Below, piece by piece: positions 47,144-59,760 of a stretch of DNA of 64,000 bases (within the stretch, counting starts at the first letter, position 1; every line of letters starts with the position of its first letter). The notes under the pieces are model-generated. The model was not told where the DNA came from. It ran no database searches and saw only the letters and a list, made by a program, of their open reading frames with translations. A program made the translations under genes and the position numbers. Origin of the DNA: Asterella californica (taxonomy: Eukaryota; Streptophyta; Marchantiopsida; Marchantiales; Aytoniaceae); the NCBI GenBank assembly GCA_036924285.1, contig JAYKYS010000014.1, forward strand, positions 9,486,001 to 9,550,000. The letters are read 5' to 3'.

Positions 47144-47144
47144 A

Positions 47145-47234
47145 TGAACTTTGAACTTTGAACTTTGAACAAACTTTGAACATTGAACATTGAACATTGG
47201 ACTTTGAACAACTTTGAACTTTGAACTTTGAACT
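47145..47234. repeat. (TTTGAAC)n heptamer microsatellite, imperfect
   Basis: About a dozen TTTGAAC units, some changed to ATTGAAC or with an extra AA, start exactly where the integrase similarity of element 3 ends. The unit differs from the plant telomere repeat. Confidence 0.9.
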
Positions 47235-49400
47235 ACACATACGTATCTTACGTGGTGCAAGATACTTATTCGTTCTTGCACTATGTAACACAACTTCTTG
47301 CTTGTCTAGTTGCAACTAAATAGCAATCCGTGAACACAACTCGAACTTGTGGGTTGAGATAGAGACTTACTGTAGATATGATGATAAAGATAACCGGGCA
47401 ACTTCGATCCGTTGATAGTTACGACCTCACAAAGTTTTGAAACTGATAAAAACTCAAAAGGAACTAGAGTGGTATACGGATTCTGCTTGTATAGAACAAC
47501 TTTGCTCTCATGCATAGTTTCATAATGCAGTAGAAGATATAGAAATCGACGAGAAATTGGTTGTCACACAAGCACCAGTTGGTGTTGTTCTCGTCAAACA
47601 ACAATGGTTGTCCAAAGATAGAAAGAATGCACTACAGAACTAGACGAACCATTATGAATCTCTATGTGGGATCTTATCGCTGCTTTGAACATTCGATTGT
47701 ATAAAAAACTTGCAAGGATCGTTGTCTGGAGAACTAATCTGTCCTACTATGCAACAATGTCTTATTTCTAAACAGGAATATTTAAGAAACATGAAATATT
47801 TAAGAAATTCAATAATCATGAACTTCACATCAACCTCGAGAATCGATGGTAATGAAGTTCTAACATGACATTCGAACAACATCACATAGCAATAGAGACA
47901 AAGCGTTGCTTCTTCAGTTCTTTTGCATTGAAGCATAAGATCAACATGATGCTCACGGTCAAGTCGTCTGTACTATCGGAAAGTAGGATAGTGTCCAAAC
48001 AAAGTTTTTGATGACATCACATCATACACACGACCAATCAGATCAATCGACCAACCAGATCAGACCAATCAGAAATACATCTTTGCCCAACTGATCCTCT
48101 GATAGCAGTTATATATCACATGAGCTACTCGATTTCATCAGCACAACCTGCAATATGGTTCTCATATTCGAGCTAGATGTCATCGATAACCACATCGATA
48201 TGGACTATGTAGCAACATTGTTTGTTGATGGATCAAAAACTCAATTGATTCTGACGAAGCAAGAATCGTCTCCACATCGCTTTGTTTCTTGTCATTTCGG
48301 ATGCAAGTACCTCACGAGCCTCACATATCAATATATATTTCCAGTCACTATGACTCAACATCATCAATCGGCGATGCTAAACCTGTGCAAGAATAAGAGC
48401 GTAATAAATAACAACAAAAACTCCAAAAAACACACAGTTGTGAGCGCATATGTCATAAACACATGTACCCATCACATAAAATAGTATCAGATGCACCTCT
48501 TTCATGACATCGACATCTTTCCGTGCGCATGATCGACCTACATCTCCAACTAAAACAGCATGCACAGAAGAAAACATGATCTCTGGGTGCTTGTCGATCG
48601 ACTCACATATCTTGTAAGACACCGAATGTAAACTCGCTAATTTAAAATATGTTGTGCTCTATCTCGCACTCCGGATGGCTGGCACCATGATGAGAGAGCG
48701 AGATGGCCTAGAGGAAAAGTGAGCGGCAGGTCTCGGATAGGTAGGACTGGACTTCAGAAGTCCTTGACTCATTTGTGACTATTTATAATGATTATTATAG
48801 TTTAATTACAAATTCTCAAAATATAATCAATCTTACACGTTCATAATGACGTATATCAAAAATTGATATAGATCTTCTAACTTGGCTCGAATAGCGAAAC
48901 TACATACTATTGCAAGTCAAGGACTAATCACATTAAAATTGTAAAAAATATCTGATAAAACCCAATAAATGTTTGGGCATGATGAAGCAAATTTCCGGGG
49001 TTAAACCTAAGACATACATGGTGCAGTTTTAAGATACATAAAAGACATACATGGTTATGTGTCCACTGTGGTGACGTCCTGTCTACGTCGTGTGTTCTGC
49101 TATGCAATGCAATGCTGTGGCGACAGAGAGGCACGCAGTACTCGGCGCTACACGTAAGTAGTCTAACAAAAAGCAACGGACCGGAGATCAAAAAGTAGGC
49201 GGTGCTCGCCACCTGTCGGTTTTCAAGTCCTCCCGGCTCCGCAGAAATGCATTCACCCGTATTAGCCATGCTAGAACCGGGGGTTTGATTACTTAATCAA
49301 AGGATCTTGTGTTAATTCATCAGTTTTTAGAGTGAAAACTACCTGGAAGGAACGGACAACAAATATGCCAGCCGGTGCGTCTTCAGAACACATGTGTTAT
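47235..49400. other. Intergenic DNA upstream of the Rab gene, no gene recognised
   Basis: Short ORFs on both strands (for example 48155-48484 and 48928-49269) have no recognisable motif. The part up to 48.6 kb may be decayed transposon sequence. About 49270-49601 directly before the Rab start should hold its promoter and 5' leader; no TATA box or other site could be assigned. Confidence 0.4.
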
Positions 49401-49601
49401 TCGCTGAAGAATTGTGTTTATGGAGAGTAGCAGGAGCGCACAGAAGCGGCGATTTGTGGAAGTCAATTACAGTGCACTGGAATCAAGAAATTGATGGTAG
49501 ACGATAGATATTGCAGCCTTCGAGCCTACAACAAGGAGGAGCGGAGGAGAGTGCATGGGTTTTTGAAGTCTAGGTCACGAATTTGAGCTGAGGAGAGAGG
49601 G

Positions 49602-52600
49602 ATGGCGGGAGGCAGTGGTCCGGAATTTGACCATATTTTCAAGTTGCTTTTGATCGGGGATTCTGGAGTCGGTAAGAGCAGTTTGCTTCTGCGGTTTACA
49701 GCAGACACATTCGATGATCTTTCGCCCACCATCGGTACGTGCTCGGCACCTTCGAAAATACTTACTCTCAGACGGAACCTCTTAGAGGACACATATTTTC
49801 ATCTTTCCCTTGACTAGAAGGCAACGAAACCGCACCACAGAGGAGGGCTTGGCGAGCTCTCGGCAGTTGGAGTCTTTGACATAGTTGCTTCGTCCGTCTA
49901 TCTACTTCATGAGGGACGTAATCTTCGAGTTCCTTTCTACTTCTTTTCTAGTTGTCAAGGTTACAATCCCCTCAATTTGCGTATGGCTTACATGCAGGCG
50001 TGGATTTCAAACTGAAATTGTTGACCTTAAGTGGGAGAAGGCTAAAATTGACGATCTGGGACACAGGTACGCAAATAACGGTCACAATAATTTTTGGTCG
50101 ATTTATTTGATATTTATTCATGAGACTGCGCCTTGTTGTTTCCATTAGGAAAGTAGCTAGTGAGAGACATTTCAGACCCCTATTCCTGAGAGTATTCTGA
50201 AGTAACTGGCACTTGGAATGTCCAGTGATGTTTGACTGCATGTCTTGTCTTGTGTCTAAGGTGTGTTCTAGCTGATTATTAAAATTCTTCCGCTTGGTGT
50301 TGAGAATGCCAGAATCTTGAGCTTTCATTTTATCCATTATCGCAAGGAGGCGGAAATCGCAGTCCTGCATACCTTGTGTTGCGGATATGTTTGTAAACAT
50401 GTATCGATAGTAACTTGCTCATTTGCACATGGTTTATGCGTAGCTTGAGTGCACTAAGTCATACATAGTTCTAAGAAGCCATCATGTTGCTCACAGCTGG
50501 CCAGGAGCGCTTCCGTACTCTCACCAGCTCCTACTACAGGGGTGCGCAAGGTGTCATCTTAGGTGAGTGATTGTGTTGTACCCCTGTTCAAAACATGACA
50601 TGCTTGTCAAAGGACCATGAGTATCACAAGGATTCGACGTGTTTGAACAGAAACTAGCATGTCAGGTTTACATACGTTTTGGCGACAGCTACTTCAAGTA
50701 CATTGATCAGTTGGCAGCGCACAACACTTCCTTTGAATACTTACCAGTATTCAAAGGAGTGCTCTTTAGTTCTGTACACTCTCAATCTTAACTTGGAACC
50801 TCAGTATAGGATATAAGTTTAAAGTTCCGAGGTCACAAGAGGTATCCTCACGTATCTCATATCCATATACTCCCGCAATGCACTCATGTTTATCTTTTCT
50901 TGTCTTCATCCTTTAAGTTTTTCTTTCCTGAAGTGAGTAAGAGTCCTACCGGGTGGTAGCTGGTGTCCAGGATCATCTCTTCTTGTTACTAATGCGCACA
51001 GCTGCTGCTGGGAATAGTTTTTCTGCACAGTATTTGTCTAAACTTGTCTTCGTTGCTCGTCTTCTACCCGGTGGTCTGTGATGTCCTTGAATATCGACTT
51101 GTTTAACATTTATGAATGCATTAATTTATTAAACATCCGGTGATGCTCCTTGGCAGCTAGGTAAATCTCTGGTACCTAGGTACTCTAGAACTGTAGTTAC
51201 CTAGGGTGGCGTAATTAGGGATTTGGAGAGAATCGTGCTCTGATGGTGCACACTTCTACGGGATGTAACCGTAAGCTCTTACGTTTTTCCAAGCTAAGCC
51301 CGTTCTTGGTTTTGCTCCTTTCCCTAGGCCGGGTCTGGGTTTTCCCTTGACCTTAGGGTTTTGCTTTGGTTGGCCCTCCCTGTCGTCGTTGTCTGATCTG
51401 AAGCTGCCTATCCGTGTGAGGATCAGTTTGAATTATCACACAGATGAAGACTGTCCGCGTACTCTCTGTTAAGTACTTCCATGAAAGTTAAGAATAAATT
51501 ATTGACCTTCATGTAAATCAATCATCAAAATTCACGGTGAACAAAGTTGTAGACGAGTTAATTGCACTTGATAATTATCGATCGCGCAATGGATCAGTAT
51601 ACTGCATAATATATCTTCCGAGACCCAGATGTTCCTCCGCCCAATGTGGAAGCTTTTTTTGTCTGAGGCTAGTGTTAAGGAGTCGCCACATTCTGTTATA
51701 GAATTGGTTTGATGGACACCAGTAATCTGGTTATAGGCCTATAAATTTCGTAAATGATAGTGCTCACAATGTGCCTCCAAGAAAACTCATGTATATCGCT
51801 GGTGAGACAGTGTATGATGTCACAAGGCGCGATACATTCACCGATTTGTCAGAGGTCTGGTTAAAGGAGGTGGAGCTGTACTCGACGAATCCAGATTGTA
51901 TAAAGATGCTTGTAGGCAACAAGGTGGACAAGGTATGTCGCCAAATCTGAATATGACTTATCTCTTGATAGGTTTATTTCTGGATTTTTTCATGGAGGAA
52001 TCATTATTGCCTCATCAAGCATGGGGTTTGTTGAAGCAAGGTTCCTCAAGTCCCCATCAACTGTGACTTCCTGAAATCGCAGGATGCAGAACGAGTCGTT
52101 TCCAAGCAAGAGGGAATCGCGTTTGCGAGGCAGTACGGTTGTTTGTTCCTAGAGGCTAGTGCGAAAACCCGAGCGAATGTGCAACTATGTTTTGAAGAAC
52201 TTGTCCAAAAGGTATGTGCCTTTTCTTGTTTTATGGCAGAGTTGCCTTTGGCTGAATGTTTCAAAGGCTTAAGGGTATTCCGTAAAGGCAGACAAGAGGT
52301 CATACTTATTAACTTTGTTCCCCGGGGCCGAGCTCAATAGAGTGGGTTTTTATTGGTAGATTGGGTAGAAAAGTGGGTGTGAAGTTCGAGTTATTGCCTG
52401 AAGGTAAATGTAAATAATACCGGAGTGAATTTTTCTACACGGTTCAGTTGGATCGTGCTAACGGGTTGTAAGGTTGCGGGACGATTCTCAATATCTCTGT
52501 TACAAGGACTGAGGGAGATTGAGATTCGCATTTATACCCTCCCAAAAGCTCAAGTGTTTAGCCAGCCGAATTCTTTTACCGTGTGTAGGAGAGGCCAATC

Positions 52601-52927
52601 CAATTTTCGTAAGACACTAGAGCACAGCACGAAGCCTACTGTTCTTTGCCATCTAATTGTAACTTTGAGCCATCTTTGGGGCTTCACCGAAATAAGAGTA
52701 GCTGTTCCTTCCTCTTGGCATTTGTTGAAGTTAGTGATTTGAGGGCCTGCGTAGTCAAGTGTTATTAGAAGAGTTTGGTATGCATGACAAGTCATTTCCT
52801 GTCAATGCAGATACTGGACACACCGAGTTTACTAGCAGATACAAAAGCAGTGAAGAAGAATCTTCTGAGACCCGAGCAGCCTTACAACCCGCAAACTGAA
52901 CCTGGAGCCGGTAACTGTACATGTTGA
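49602..52927 (+). CDS. RABC: Rab GTPase of the RABC/Rab18 class, 6 exons
   Basis: Small membrane-anchored GTPase, a GTP/GDP switch in vesicle and organelle traffic. Exons: 49602-49734, 49998-50066, 50497-50562, 51811-51932, 52083-52211, 52811-52927. They sum to 636 nt (211 residues plus TGA); phases match and all introns are GT-AG. The start is fixed by an in-frame TGA 18 nt upstream. Nucleotide-binding boxes: GDSGVGKS (19-26), switch I Thr43 in SPTIG, WDTAGQE (65-71), NKVD (126-129) and EASAK (154-158). [15 protein letters not shown] and [11 protein letters not shown] place it in the plant RABC/Rab18 group rather than RABA, D or E. It ends GNCTC, a CXC motif suited to double geranylgeranylation. 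The fourth exon follows a 1248-bp intron. Everything needed for activity is present. The paralog number (C1 or C2) cannot be assigned. Confidence 0.96.
50730..50757. repeat. Hairpin in Rab intron 3
   Basis: The 12-bp perfect arms CCTTTGAATACT and AGTATTCAAAGG are separated by TACC. The pairing goes on outside with CACT/AGTG after one bulged base. It lies in the 1248-bp intron between exons 3 and 4; no function is evident. Confidence 0.9.
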
Positions 52928-55900
52928 TACAAATCTTGATGTAGATTTTTTTCCCTGTATTGCATCTGAGGATGCCAGTGCTACTCTTTAGAAGAGGGGA
53001 CCATTCATCAGAACTCTCATCATCACCGACTGACTTTATACGAATATTATCGGCAGGCCATACAAATTCTTCCCCTCAGCGTTTTGTTGTAATTTAGTTT
53101 CATGAACTGTGATCTGAACCCGTGGTGTCAATGAGTGACCTTCCTGGACGTTGTAGAGGATAAAATGGGTTCAATTCATTGTAATTTGAGGTGGTAAGGT
53201 GGATATTTTTCACTTACTGTACTTCATTTTATTTTGTCTCCGCTTCTCCGTTTCATCTTGGTTTTATCTTGCTAAACACGAGGAGTTTAGCCATTACAGT
53301 GGAGGAAAACTGGTGTCTGCGCTGTATCCAAATAGCTTCCAGCGACTTGTGGAAACGTGGAGAATGTTGTAGGGTTTGGTTCAAGGTAAGCTCCAATCGA
53401 GCCTTGTTGCTGGTATGGACTTTCTGATTCTCAATCTTGATTGTGCTTGGTTCGTCTCTTACATCTTTGGTTCTCCATATGAGGTTGAGTTCATACTCGC
53501 GTTTCGCGGATATCGTAGGTCTATCTGTCTGTCGTGCATTTCGCTTGACAAAAGCTGCATTGACCTCCGTTGCTCAACTCAAAGTTACCAACTTTTGACA
53601 ACTGCTCCCCATCGACCAATTCCTCGATTTGGGGGCGACCGGTTCCCGAAGGGCATAGATACTGGACCCACATGAGGCGTCTCATCACGTGTTTGTGTGT
53701 CACATCAGGCGGGTGTCTTATTCTGAGAGGCCGCATTGCCCGGCAGTTAGTTCAGTGCAACTTAACCACTTACAATCAGTTAAAATAGAAGCATAACACG
53801 ACTACACGTGTTGGATGAAGACGACGTGAACACATCCGCCGTGATTTGATATGTTTAGGTCAAGGTCAAGGTCAAGGTCTGGTCATTATCATGTCTGAAG
53901 CCGAAACCTTTTCAGTTGCGTGTAACTCACCAGTACGGTAGTCGGGACCATGACTGTATTTCTTCCGGTTGACGTGTGGTCAGCGCTCGGGTCGGCATTC
54001 TTTGTATTCTCAACCGGCTGGAATTCCAAATAGTCGGGTTGAAATGATGTCCAGCCGGATTTTTTACAGGTTAAAGTTTTATAAAAACGACGAGTTATCT
54101 GTTACAGAATCGGGAAGATAAAAAATTGACTGAGAAAAAATTGTCCCCGTTCATTGCCGTCGGATAATTTCCGGTTCTCAGAACTTTTTATCCCGAGCAC
54201 TGCCTGTGGTCCGTGAAGTAGATTCTAGCTCCGGGTCTGTCAAGTAGGTCTCCGCCAGTTGTAGAACTGTAACTTGGTTTCTATGTGTGGTCAGAATGTC
54301 TCAGGTCAATCAGTCAGAATTTATGTTCGTCGGAAGTGGATAGTGTCAAGTGATCAGGTCGGCAACATGTTTGCGCGTCATGTGCATGTCGCTCGTCTTC
54401 ACGTGTCGACGGTTGCTCGTAAAGGTACTCGATAAACGAAGATCCCCAGCTTCCACGTGTGGAAACTCAGACTCGGCCGAACTTCGGCCTGCGTTTTAAC
54501 TCGTTGCTAATTAGAGGTTTATGTGAAATATCATATGTTTTCTTTGACAGGAGATGTCAGTCGGCAGGAACGACCAGTTAATCTGCCCAAGATTAAAAGA
54601 ATTTGAAAAGAATAAGAAAACTTTTCAATGCAGAATGAAGGACAAAAGAATCAAAATTTGGATGATCATATAATCACGAATGTTTAAACCCCGAGAATGA
54701 CTACGAGTGCTCCTGGTCCTCCAAATATTTTATTTTGTTTGAGTTTGTTAAAGAGAATTGATATATTGAATCGTAATCGTAATGCAGAAAATGATTAGTT
54801 TTCATCTCAATCAGGAATATGTGAATTTAGAAATCAAACAAAAGCTATTGACTAGCTTTACAAGTTACGATTCATCTCAAAGCAAACTATTTGGTATTGA
54901 AATAGTATTGATAAGGAATGTTAGAAGACAAAAATTTCAGGGTCTTTGGCCGAACCAAATCTTCGGAACTAAAAGAACATTGTGAAAGACCTTTTTCATG
55001 CTTTTATACTCATTCTTGGGGTTTAAATCATGCTGGGGTTTGAAATTTGTTGTTCACATTAGATTTTATTATCAATATTATTGACTATATTTTATTTATA
55101 ATGAATGTAAGTACTCAATTTATATTATTATTGTTATTTTTGCAACTAAATATGTTCAAGGTTATTTTCATATTGTTGAATAGATGAAATTAATTATATC
55201 ATAATTCACTGACAAAACGTAAACCGAATATATATCTTTTTGGTAAATCTGGATGTAATGGAACTTTTAATGATAATTGATTCAGATGATTAAAAAAAAG
55301 ATGCAATGAAGGAAGTTGGTAGAAGTTAAGATTGAAGATGATAAATATAGTTTTTTTCCGATTTTTTTACTGATGTAGATTGAAGGATTGATTGCATCAA
55401 GAGTTTAGGTCATTATATTTGGAATGTTATGTAGTTTGATTCTTGATGTGTATCTGAATGTGGATCTTGATGCATTCGCATCTAGTGAGTCAAGATTGGT
55501 GGTGTAAGATATGATGTTATAACTTTTAGTTAGATTACATGGATGGTTTAATTAGTTCGTTTTTGTGAGTTATTATGTTCTCAAAGATTTGAGTGGATGA
55601 TATTATTTATACGTCTTATCTTATGCTGTATTTATTTCTTCTTGTAGTTGATCTCGTATACATATGCGGGTGAAGGTTTTTGTTTGTGAAGAGCTCGATA
55701 AATTAAGATATTTCTCTTGGGTGATGTTATGTTAATCTCAAGTTTTTTTCCATCATGTATAATGCAGAGACTTTTTTGTACAAAATATCTCATTTTTGAA
55801 AAGCACACTGGTAGTGCAATCTCAAGCTATAGTTCTATTAAAAAAAGTAGTCTTGAGACTCGATCAGTTCAGAGTGTGGACAATGGAGTCATCTAAAGAG

Positions 55901-56300
55901 TATGTCATTTCTCACGTAGCTCTGAATTTATGCTTCATGATGAAAAGAAAAACATTAATATGAAAGATGAGATAACTTCAGAATATGAAAGAACCAAATG
56001 TATGGAAGAATTGTTGTACTTTTTATCTTCAAAAAGATTGATGGAGATACAAAGTTTTCATTCTGCATATGAAAGACAAATATTGTATTATTGAATTGTG
56101 TAAAATTTATGAAAAAAACTCACTTGTTCAAATTGCAAAGAGTCTTTAAAGAAGAATAAGGGATGTAAAGTGCTTCTATAGTAGAAAAAATGGTGATATC
56201 TACATGGATTCTTTGAGTTTGTATATTATCAGGCATTGATCATTACATGTTTGCAGAAATACCTAAGAGAGCATACATAGAGCTTGTGTTGGAGTTCAAT
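52928..56300. other. Rab 3' flank and AT-rich intergenic DNA
   Basis: About 52928-53170 is the likely 3' UTR of the Rab gene; no clear poly(A) signal was placed. 53.2-54.5 kb has medium GC content and short ORFs (such as 53376-53675) without recognised motifs. From 54.6 kb the sequence is very AT-rich. A four-unit AAGGTC repeat lies at 53857-53880. Confidence 0.4.
53857..53880. repeat. (AAGGTC)4 hexamer repeat
   Basis: AGGTCAAGGTCAAGGTCAAG plus GTCT: four nearly perfect hexamers in tandem. Confidence 0.9.
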
Positions 56301-56329
56301 CATCACTATTGCAATTTTAGGTGATTTAA

Positions 56330-57180
56330 GATGTGAATTGCATCTTATATAACAAAGAATATATAAATTTGTCAGTTGTTCATATATAACTATTTAAGAT
56401 ACAATCCGCATCATAATTTCAGATGAAAAATCATACATGTCACATCTTAAATGTATCTTAAATGCATCTTAAATTATATCATAAAATATATGATACAATT
56501 TACTAAACTTATGATATAGTTTGCATCTTAATCTTAAGATGATGTATTCATCTTAAATTTAAGATGTAATCTATATCTTATATTTTAGATGTAAAATTTT
56601 AGAAAAAGAGAATTAAATCCATTGACACTAATGGACAAAGAAATGATAAATCGTATAATACTTACTTTCAGTTTAATCATAGACTAGTGTATATCATACA
56701 TAATACACAAATAGTAACTTTTTGTTCTTGGATGGCTTACTTATGTCTGCATGTGTATAATGTTTCGTACACGTATACTTTGGTAGTGGATGTCTACACT
56801 CATTTTCACTCCAATTATAGTTTGTAACTAACAGTCTGTTTTCTTTGCAGGTCTTACAAGCAGTGAAATAGCATCTACATCTAATGATGTTTTTCAAGTC
56901 GTTACTTCATACTCTGATGATTTTCAGGAGGAGCAAAACATACACGAGATAAATTGCATCGTTTGTAAGATATAGTACGCATCGTAAATTACTTCTTACT
57001 TCAAGATACATAATGCATCTTTATGATAAGATACGATGCACATCATAATTTACATCTCAATTCAAGATACCAAAAATATCTTTAGTTTAAGATAAGATGC
57101 ACATCATAAATTAAGTCTTAATTGAAGAACTTCTTTATTATAAGATGCAGTTTGCATATTAAAATTCCATATCATGCAAT
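56330..57180. repeat. Degenerate AT-rich minisatellite (AAGATGCA.../...TGCATCTT)
   Basis: Many variants of AAGATG[C/T]A and TGCATCTTAAA recur at irregular spacing of about 20-40 bp and in both orientations (for example 56325-56600 and 56945-57170), so the DNA can form many short hairpins. The array is interrupted by about 56610-56940, which includes a coding relic. It is probably an old, diverged satellite. Confidence 0.5.
56850..56965 (+). pseudogene. Exon-like coding relic, copy A
   Basis: After a good acceptor (TTTCTTTGCAG) the + strand reads LTSSEIASTSNDVFQVVTSY and then SDDFQEEQNIHEI before a stop. A related sentence lies on the opposite strand at 57724-57845. No family is recognised; it may come from a transposon or a lost gene. 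Confidence 0.3.
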
Positions 57181-57723
57181 ACAATTTATGATGATTTCTA
57201 CATTATAAGAGTATGATATTAGTTTCTTCCTCTTCTGCTTTATATTTGATGAATATTATTTATGTTTTGAAAATTGATTATAGAATCTGGATGATATGAT
57301 AAACAAAATATCATAACTATACAGACAAGTCACAATGTCATACATAAATATGTTGGAGAGAAGTAAGAGAAATTTTATACATATGCATAAAAAGTTTTAC
57401 ATATGTAGACAAGACAAACAACCCAAGATTCAAGAACAAATCAAATAAACCATGAGATTTATTGCACTATATTACTATTATATGATTTTAAACTGAAAAT
57501 AAGTACTCTATGACATATCGTACGTTGTCCACGTGTATTAAGCGCAAAAAGATTTATGTTCTTTTTTTTGCTAGCAGTCCAAGAGTATCCAACACAAGAC
57601 ACCGATCTGGAACTAGAAGCATACATCCAAACACTATATATAAACATACATAAAACATGATGCAAGAACTGAAATCATAAGTGAATCACACATGAAACAA
57701 TTACTTTTTTCTTCTTCTTCTCT

Positions 57724-57845
57724 ACAATAGGCCTTCTTGCTATTTTATCATGTGCATGTAGTTATTTCTTTCTGAAATCATCATAGCATAAAGTAGAGAC
57801 TACTTGAAAAAGGTCACTAGATGCAAATGCATGTGATTGAAGAAC
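57724..57845 (-). pseudogene. Exon-like coding relic, copy B (inverted)
   Basis: The minus strand reads AFASSDLFQVVSTLCYDDFRKK, a stop, then LHAHDKIARRPIVEKKK. It resembles copy A (S.D.FQVV...DDF). Facing copies of one motif about 0.9 kb apart suggest an inverted duplication of an unknown coding sequence. Confidence 0.3.
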
Positions 57846-57953
57846 ATGCGAAAGAAACAACTTATGAATTATAAATTATCATTACAATAAAAATATGTGA
57901 AGAAAATACTTATAATAAAAATATATGAACAAGATATATTTTCTTTCTTCTTC

Positions 57954-58510
57954 TCAGTCACTAAAGCCCCACAATGTTTGTATTCCGTGCTCTTCATAAT
58001 ATGCAATCTCTTTGGGTTCAATAGATATTTTCTCCTTGTCTACTTGTAGAATCATATACACATGCATTTTAATATAATTATATCTAACAAAAAATCCACA
58101 ATACATAACTACAAATGAAATACTTACATAGTTTACTTTTCACAAAGAAAAGTCACTTTGTCCAAATCAATTGATGATTTTTGGTCTCTTATGTACACGT
58201 TGCGTCGCTTTTGTAAGCAGGCATGAAGGTTGACACTCAACCATGCTCTTCAGTACCTCTAGTCTGTTCAAGACATTCATAAGTTAATAAAATATAATAA
58301 TAGACATAATAAAAGAAAAATATTATATAATATGAATCTAAATGTTTAAAGGACTTACTTGTTTTTTAGAATGTCTAATGTCTTTGGTGATTCACATCTT
58401 ACATTAACTTCCTCACTTGTAATCTCAAGATCGAATTCAACATCTTGTATATGCACTTGTGTCTATAATGCCATCTCCTATGACAAGAAAACCTCAAAGT
58501 ACTCTTGATG
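57954..58510 (-). pseudogene. Further exon-like pieces, minus strand
   Basis: Minus-strand segments with coding character are VDKEKISIEPKEIAYYEEHG followed by IQTLWGFSD and a stop (58043-57954), LEVLKSMVECQPSCLLTKAT... (about 58253-58170), and DVEFDLEITSEEVNVRCESP... ending at a GTAAGT donor (about 58450-58355). Intron-like AT-rich DNA lies between them. They may be exons of one decayed gene that also includes relic B. EEHGI faintly recalls NAD(P)H oxidoreductases, but this is too weak to name. Confidence 0.25.
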
Positions 58511-58519
58511 AACATCAAG

Positions 58520-59760
58520 AGGGCAAGTATGCTCATCACTTATATGTAATGTGGTTAAGCATCTCTTTAAGTTTCGATGACATTCATATCGATGACTCGG
58601 TGTATGAATTGCATGCGCTCTTTCGTCCATCTCTCACTAATTGAATGACCATTGCTAAACCAGCCATCAATCTCTCCTCAGAATCTCACTAGTTCAACAT
58701 CCTCGATGTGTTTCCAGTAAAAGTGAGCTCTCCAGTTCAAGTCCACACTCCTCTTAAGGGTGGATTGAAACAAATGAATTGACTGGGCCGTGGGTCCTTT
58801 AAGCTCATCTAAAGCTTAACTCTAGAAGTCTTCTTTGCTCTTGCTCGATCTTTCTTAGAATGAGATTTGTCTCTTCTTTAATGATCTTTAGTATGTTTAT
58901 CTTGTTCGCTATATTTGTTAGTCTCACGTTAAGGTTGAGAGATTGGTCTCACAGTGCTCCTCTAGAGAGACACTTGTCTTGATGTGTATAAGGTTAATGG
59001 AGTAACTCAAGAAGACACATACTTCTCCATCATATTCTCGAGCATATAAGTGACAAGAGTCGACAAAGCATCAAGAGTCATTGACTTCTCTTTCTCATGA
59101 TAATCTTGCATGCCAATAGAAATATGATGTTTAGATCCATTTAGTTAGATCCATTTGCATTCATCATCATCTTTGGAAAAACATAAATTTCATTCATCAA
59201 AAGATCATGACATCCTAATATTCTTAATGTGTCTTTTGTTGAAGAGATGATGCATCTTGTTGCAAATATTCATGATGAGAGCTATCAATAAGCTTCAACT
59301 TGTAGTGTATGAGTTCTACTAATAACGATGGATGAGCGAAGCTTTGAATGCTAATGGAGTAATGTAGGAACGAACAAAAAGAGAAGCTTAAGTTCAGCAA
59401 ACTCTTGCTAACTCATGTTGAAAGTGATATTTTTTGTATAGTTTTTAGATAGAATGAAAATATCATCGTTAAATGAGTGTCATGTGATCGTTTCATCAAG
59501 TGATCATGTTATCTCTAATAAGACAGTTGAGACTATGACATTATTCTTGTGTGAAGGCGTACTGATGCATCATGGATATCGTGTTGAGATATTCACAAAC
59601 GAGAAAAATAAATTCTTGAGAGATATTCAAACAAGACTAGTTTTAACATAAGCACGAGACTACAAGTGCCTACAATCTTCAAACTCATGGATTGATTAAG
59701 TGATTCAACAAAAAGTTACAAATTGTCCTCCTCAAGGTAATCATGAAAGAAGACATTGAC
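58520..59760. other. AT-rich intergenic DNA
   Basis: Short ORFs (58459-58644 and 59454-59651) with no motif. Nothing recognisable. Confidence 0.4.

Noticed and set aside
54005..54060. 9-bp inverted arms CCGGCTGGA / TCCAGCCGG
   Set aside because: Short arms with a 28-nt spacer and no supporting context.
57954..58043. Resemblance of YYEEHGIQTLWG to monodehydroascorbate reductase-type flavoproteins
   Set aside because: Only a few residues fit; no FAD or NAD motif is present nearby, so no name was given.
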